Notes under the pieces: generated by a model
Databases searched by the model: none
Told to the model about the DNA's origin: nothing
The model's input: the letters and a program-made list of their open reading frames with translations, nothing else
NCBI GenBank assembly: GCA_035578905.1
Contig: JAQJVL010000083.1
Span: 737,861 to 801,860 of the forward strand
Direction of reading: 5' to 3'
DNA length: 64,000 nucleotides
Origin: Stictocephala bisonia
Lineage: Eukaryota > Arthropoda > Insecta > Hemiptera > Membracidae
Made by a program: the position numbers and the translations under genes
Part shown: piece after piece, positions 60,183 to 64,000 of the stretch
How the letters are laid out: each line of letters starts with the position of its first letter
Position numbering within the stretch: position 1 is the first letter of the stretch

Positions 60183-61760
60183 GTATTTTTTTTTTTTTTT
60201 GTACTCGTATAGAGAATTGTTACATTAATCAATTTTCACTGTAGCCTCTAAATGTAGACAAGAGAGACACATCAAAGAGTGTTGGAATTTTATCAAATAA
60301 ATATTTACAGCACAAATAAAAAGTTGATTTTAGCATTGAATGGTAGATCTAATTATCATTATTGTTTTATTATAAAGTCAGAAATTCAGTAAAAATGAAA
60401 TTTTCGACTATAGATAGAGTGTTAGATTCGAATTGGGTGCCAGAAAGCATCAATATATATATAAAAGCCAAGTACCACTCACTGACTGATCACGAAATCT
60501 CAAAAACCACTGAATGGATTTACACAAATTTTCAATGGAAGTTAGCTTTAGTATCAAAGGGACCCATTAAGAAAAGATTTGCTGAAATTCCATTCCTAAG
60601 GCGTAGAAACAGCCCTAAAAATTTCTTTTTCCCCCTTTTTTCCATAAAAATAACATTGGGTTGATTTTAGTAAATTAATAACAACTGTTTTATAAATAAA
60701 TAAATTGTTTATTTTATATATTTGATGTTATCCTATTGATGCATTAAGAGTTTAATCTTCAGCTGTTAAAAAAACACTAATGAAATAATCACATTTTGAA
60801 ATAGGCTAAGTAATACCGTATACTAATAAATAGGTAGCAACGCTAGTAGTGTGAATGAAGTACTGTAAAAAATTTAATATTGTCATTTTACTTTATTCGG
60901 TTAATCTACTATTATTTGTAGTCAAAAGTCACATGCCGAGGTGTATCGTGCACAAGCGTCGGAGTTGGCACGCGAAGCTGCAGGAGTATCCCCTTGTCAA
61001 TTATAGAAAAATTTGTACAAATGATATTATGAGGATCATATTTGTTGATAATATGGTTATCAATTAATAAAACTTAAAAAATATAATGAAAAAAGGCATT
61101 TCTTCAGATGATCATAAATAGTTAATATTGTAAGCTATTGAAAAAAACTATTTATTCTGTTTTTAGTGGTTAACACTTTCTTAATAAAATATAATATTTG
61201 GCTGATAAACAATTTATTGTTTGGGAAATCGTTGTGAGAAGTAAAACTTTTAAAAAAGTATACTTTGGAAAACTTATTATTAAAGGCAACACTGTTCACT
61301 GGACGTTCATCATATCAAATTCATAATCAATAAGGTATGATTCCAATAATTAAAGAAATGTCATCTCTAATTAATATTTATTTGGTAACACGATTTAAAA
61401 CAATTAGTTCACTCATTGTTAGGGAAAAAGAAGAAACTTTCAGCTGTTACATTACAAATCTAACAATCACAAGTAATTGTTATTATTATTCTTTTATCTT
61501 TTTAGTGGTGAAACACTTGTTTGTTTTTTTTATGGAATTTTCTAGATAAGAACAAAGTTAATATGTATTTGTGCTATTTTGTACTTGATAAAAGGTATTT
61601 AATAGTAGATGGTTTAGTATCAATTAAAGGTGTTCAAAATTACATTATTGTTATCAGACTCAAGAATCAAATACCTCATCGCTAATTGAATTCAAATAAA
61701 ATTGAACTACTCTAAATTAAATTAAAAATTTTACCAACTTTTCTTTGTGTGCAAAATAAC
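60183..61760. other. Downstream of exon 12: mostly AT-rich, one GC-rich patch
   Basis: A GC-rich island at about 60922-60996 follows a pyrimidine tract and TTTGTAG. It could be a further small LMTK exon, but no frame is convincing. The rest shows nothing. Confidence 0.35.
60440..60630 (+). repeat. Probable interspersed repeat fragment
   Basis: (AT)n-AAAGCCAAGTACCACTCACT, then GATCACGAAATCTC, AACCACTGAATGGATTTACA and GAAATTCC. This word order resembles very common arthropod interspersed repeats from my recollection, but only one copy is in the window. Confidence 0.35.
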
Positions 61761-62092
61761 GTGCTAGTGGCACAGTGCTGTAACCAAGCTACTTGGGAAC
61801 AAAGTGTTGAGGAGATTGTAAGCGATAGGTTTCATGCTTGGTCCTCCTAATACTGACACGGTGTCCGCTCATTGGTTGCCATCGACGTTGACATTACTAG
61901 AGAAGTCTGGGGTGTCCAGTTTGGATGGTAGTCAAAGTTTACATGTTGTGTAGGGTAGATAACTGAGTGTCAGGCTTGACATTTAGCTGAAATTAGACCA
62001 ACACTACGTAGTTTAGATTCCACGTAAAGCTGTAGGTCCCTTAGTTGCCCTGGCTATTGGGCTATTAATATTAATAGTTTTTTCCTAATGGT
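61761..62092 (+). repeat. Interspersed repeat family A, full-length copy
   Basis: Head GTGCTAGTGGCACAGTGCTG (the TGGCACAGTGC part resembles a pol III A box), then ATGCTTGGTCCTCCTAATAC, GGTTGCCATCGACGTTGACA, GTCTGGGGTGTCCAG and TTCCACGTAAAGCTGTAGGT. Tail GGGCTATTAATATTAATAG. It abuts or interrupts the decayed LINE that starts at about 62093. A matching full-length copy lies at 27601-27946. Confidence 0.85.
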
Positions 62093-63400
62093 TTAAAAAT
62101 GTAAAAAGTTATTCCTGTGTTCAAGAAATAATGTCACAGAGAATTACAGACCAGTTTCTTTGGTTTCTGTAATATCAAAAATATTTGAATACCTTATCTA
62201 TGACCAGTTAGTTACTTTTTTGAAAATAACAATCTTTTCTTAAGCCAAAAGTTTGGTTTTAGATCTGGCAAAAGTACATGTGATGCTGCCACAGAATTTG
62301 TTAGTGATTGCTATGTCTCCCTTGAAAACAGAAATCATCATATTTCTAAACTATACGATCTAACTAAAGCGTTTGACACAGTCGATCATGACATTTTACT
62401 GTCTAAAATTAGTTTTTACTGATTTGATGAGTTAACCTGCAAATTTCTTTCTTCTTATTTGAAAGGAAGAAAACAGCAGGTTTCCTTCAATGAGAATTTT
62501 TCTTGTTTCTCTTATCTCACATACAGAGTCCTACAAGGCTCAGTACTTGGGTATATATATCCACGATCTTCCTCTTAATTTCACTAGCCCTCATCTACAG
62601 TGTTATTTGGCAATGAGTTTTTACCATAATAACAAGTTGAATCTAGATTTTATTAAAAAATATAATGAAGAAAGAGTTTCATAATGTAGTTTGGCTAATG
62701 GCCTTTTTATTAATTAGAATAAAATTCAGGATATCACATTTTCTTTTAAACATTGCTATAGAAGTTCATCAGCTTATTTATTGGGTGTTACAATTGAATC
62801 TAAATTAAATTGGAATAATCATGTTGAATCAATTTCAAAAATATTTCTAAAAGTATTTCTATATTCTGTCGTCTAAAGAGAAGAGGCACCTTTGATGTTC
62901 TCTTAGGTATTTATTATGCCCATTACGTAGCCACATATCCTTTTCTGTACAATTTTATGGGGTCAACATACTCAGCCCATATAATATTCCTTTTACAGAA
63001 AAGAGCTCTGAGAATTGTTAGCAATGCTAAACCTGATGAACATTTTAGACCTTTATTTATTAAATTCCAGATTCCAAAAGTATATTCAGTTTACATTTTA
63101 CAGTGCTTAATGTACATTAGGAAGAACACTAAAATAATATTGATCATTCTTCGCAACATAATTATCAAACTAGAATTCGCCACAACTTAATTTTGAATTC
63201 GTGTTCTTGTAGTAAACCGCATGTAAGATTTTATGTAAACTTTATGGTAGCAGTAAACAATTTTTTAACAAACTTCCACATAATATATGAGCACTTCCAA
63301 TTAAACTGTTAAAAACATTAATTAAAAACAAATTAACCGAATGTTTGTATTCAGTCAGTGATTTTTATAGTGTTGATTTAATATATAGCATTTATATAAT
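62093..63400 (+). pseudogene. Decayed LINE reverse transcriptase
   Basis: Pieces in order: ENYRPVSLVSVISKIFEYLI, then DQLVTF, then FGFRSGKSTCDAATEFV and LYDLTKAFDTVDHDILLSKI. These are RT motifs of jockey/CR1-type LINEs, joined only through frameshifts and stops. Then YLKGRKQQVSFNE, VLQGSVLG (GVPQGSVLG degenerate), a thumb trace YLLGVTIESKLNWNNHV and the C-terminal IIFLLQKRALRIVSNAKPDE. The YADD region is unrecognisable. A dead, old insertion on the + strand. Confidence 0.82.
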
Positions 63401-63574
63401 ATAAATAGCATTTAGTGTCTGGCCATGTTTAGTCATAAGTTAATTTCATGTTGTCTGTACTTTCTGAATTATAGTGTGTATTTTAATGAGTTGTTGCATT
63501 GACTTATGTATTGTGTTTATGACTATGCCTGTACTTACAAGGGTCATTTTTAAATTAAAAACCGTTTTCAAATA

Positions 63575-64000
63575 GCGTAAGAGAAACTTTATGGCTTATT
63601 ACGGTCTGATTCAGTGTCACTTGCAATATGGTATTGCTCTGTGGGGGGGTTGCTCACAGAAAAATCTCAAACGTATCTTCGTCCTTCAGAAAAATGCCAT
63701 ACGAATAATAGCAAAAATCAGATTTAGAGAGTCGTGCCGAAATGCCTTCCGGGAACTTGGTCTGCTGACACTGGCTGAGCTGTACATTCTGGAAACTGCA
63801 CTCTTTTGCAAGTTCAAGAGCCACCCAATTCATGGTAGGGATGTTCACAGTTACAACACAAGATCCACAAGTGTGTAGAGAACAGTGCAGCACAGATTGG
63901 CAAAAATGGCTCGCCTACCCTCTCAGATGGGAGTTTCCATTCTGAACAAAGTCCCGGAAGGCATTCGATTCGAAAATTGTGAACCAAAATTCAAATCAAA
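63575..64000 (+). pseudogene. LINE RT C-terminal fragment, runs off window
   Basis: The frame from about 63591 reads AYYGLIQCHLQYGIALWGGC, then IFVLQKNAIRIIAKIRFRES and ELGLLTLAELYILETALFC. After an in-frame TAG (63876-63878) the same frame continues QHRLAKMARLPSQMGVSILN. It aligns well with the C-terminal part of the element at 33896-34978 ([41 protein letters not shown]). 5'-truncated and carrying one nonsense codon. Confidence 0.82.

Noticed and set aside
63876..63878. True stop of the LINE ORF
   Set aside because: The same frame continues with sequence homologous to the C-terminal part of the 33896-34978 element, so the TAG is a nonsense mutation.

Overview
The window is AT-rich eukaryotic DNA, almost certainly from an arthropod and most likely an insect. 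Evidence: small exons with GT..AG splice sites and introns up to 13 kb; 5'-truncated non-LTR retrotransposons; tRNA-derived SINEs; and mariner-, piggyBac-, pogo- and hAT-type remnants. Large introns and heavy transposon load suggest a large genome (a hemipteran would fit), but the species cannot be named from sequence alone.

One host gene spans the whole window on the + strand: a lemur-tail-kinase (LMTK/AATYK) homologue. I could join twelve coding exons between 3494 and 60182. All reading phases match and together they give 2,285 codons with no stop. Exons 1-2 carry a proline-rich juxtamembrane segment and the glycine loop, exons 3-8 the rest of the kinase domain, and exons 9-12 a very long acidic, serine-rich tail in two giant exons (2.8 and 2.7 kb). 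The signal peptide/transmembrane 5' end and the C-terminus lie outside the window or are not recognised. The beta-3 lysine is replaced by arginine, while the catalytic-loop Asp, the Asp of a DYG motif and the APE motif are kept.

Everything else lies in introns or flanks. Intron 1 (3738-10422) holds a poly-A-tailed insertion, a putative SINE and a pogo/Tigger-like element. Intron 2 (10497-22154) holds a 2.3-kb array of a 74-bp minisatellite, a tRNA-type SINE and a truncated LINE. Intron 3 (22365-26687) has a LINE 3' end, a piggyBac-like MITE and a 36-bp minisatellite. Intron 4 (26822-40281) is a transposon graveyard: an RT scrap, a SINE-like copy, a piggyBac-like internally deleted element with remnant N-terminal coding sequence, two pieces of mariner transposase on either side of 4.5 kb of inserted DNA, a LINE RT and a foldback element. 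Intron 6 (40700-44594) has a second 36-bp minisatellite patch and twelve near-identical 95-bp tandem repeats. Introns 8-11 hold further repeats, a SINE and a hAT-like element. After exon 12 come SINE-like and decayed LINE sequences to the window end.

The most unusual pattern is one family of G-rich minisatellites with the core CGTGTATGGGTGGG in four different introns of the same gene. The 74-bp unit looks like a diverged dimer of the 36-bp unit. No previously undescribed multi-gene system was seen.
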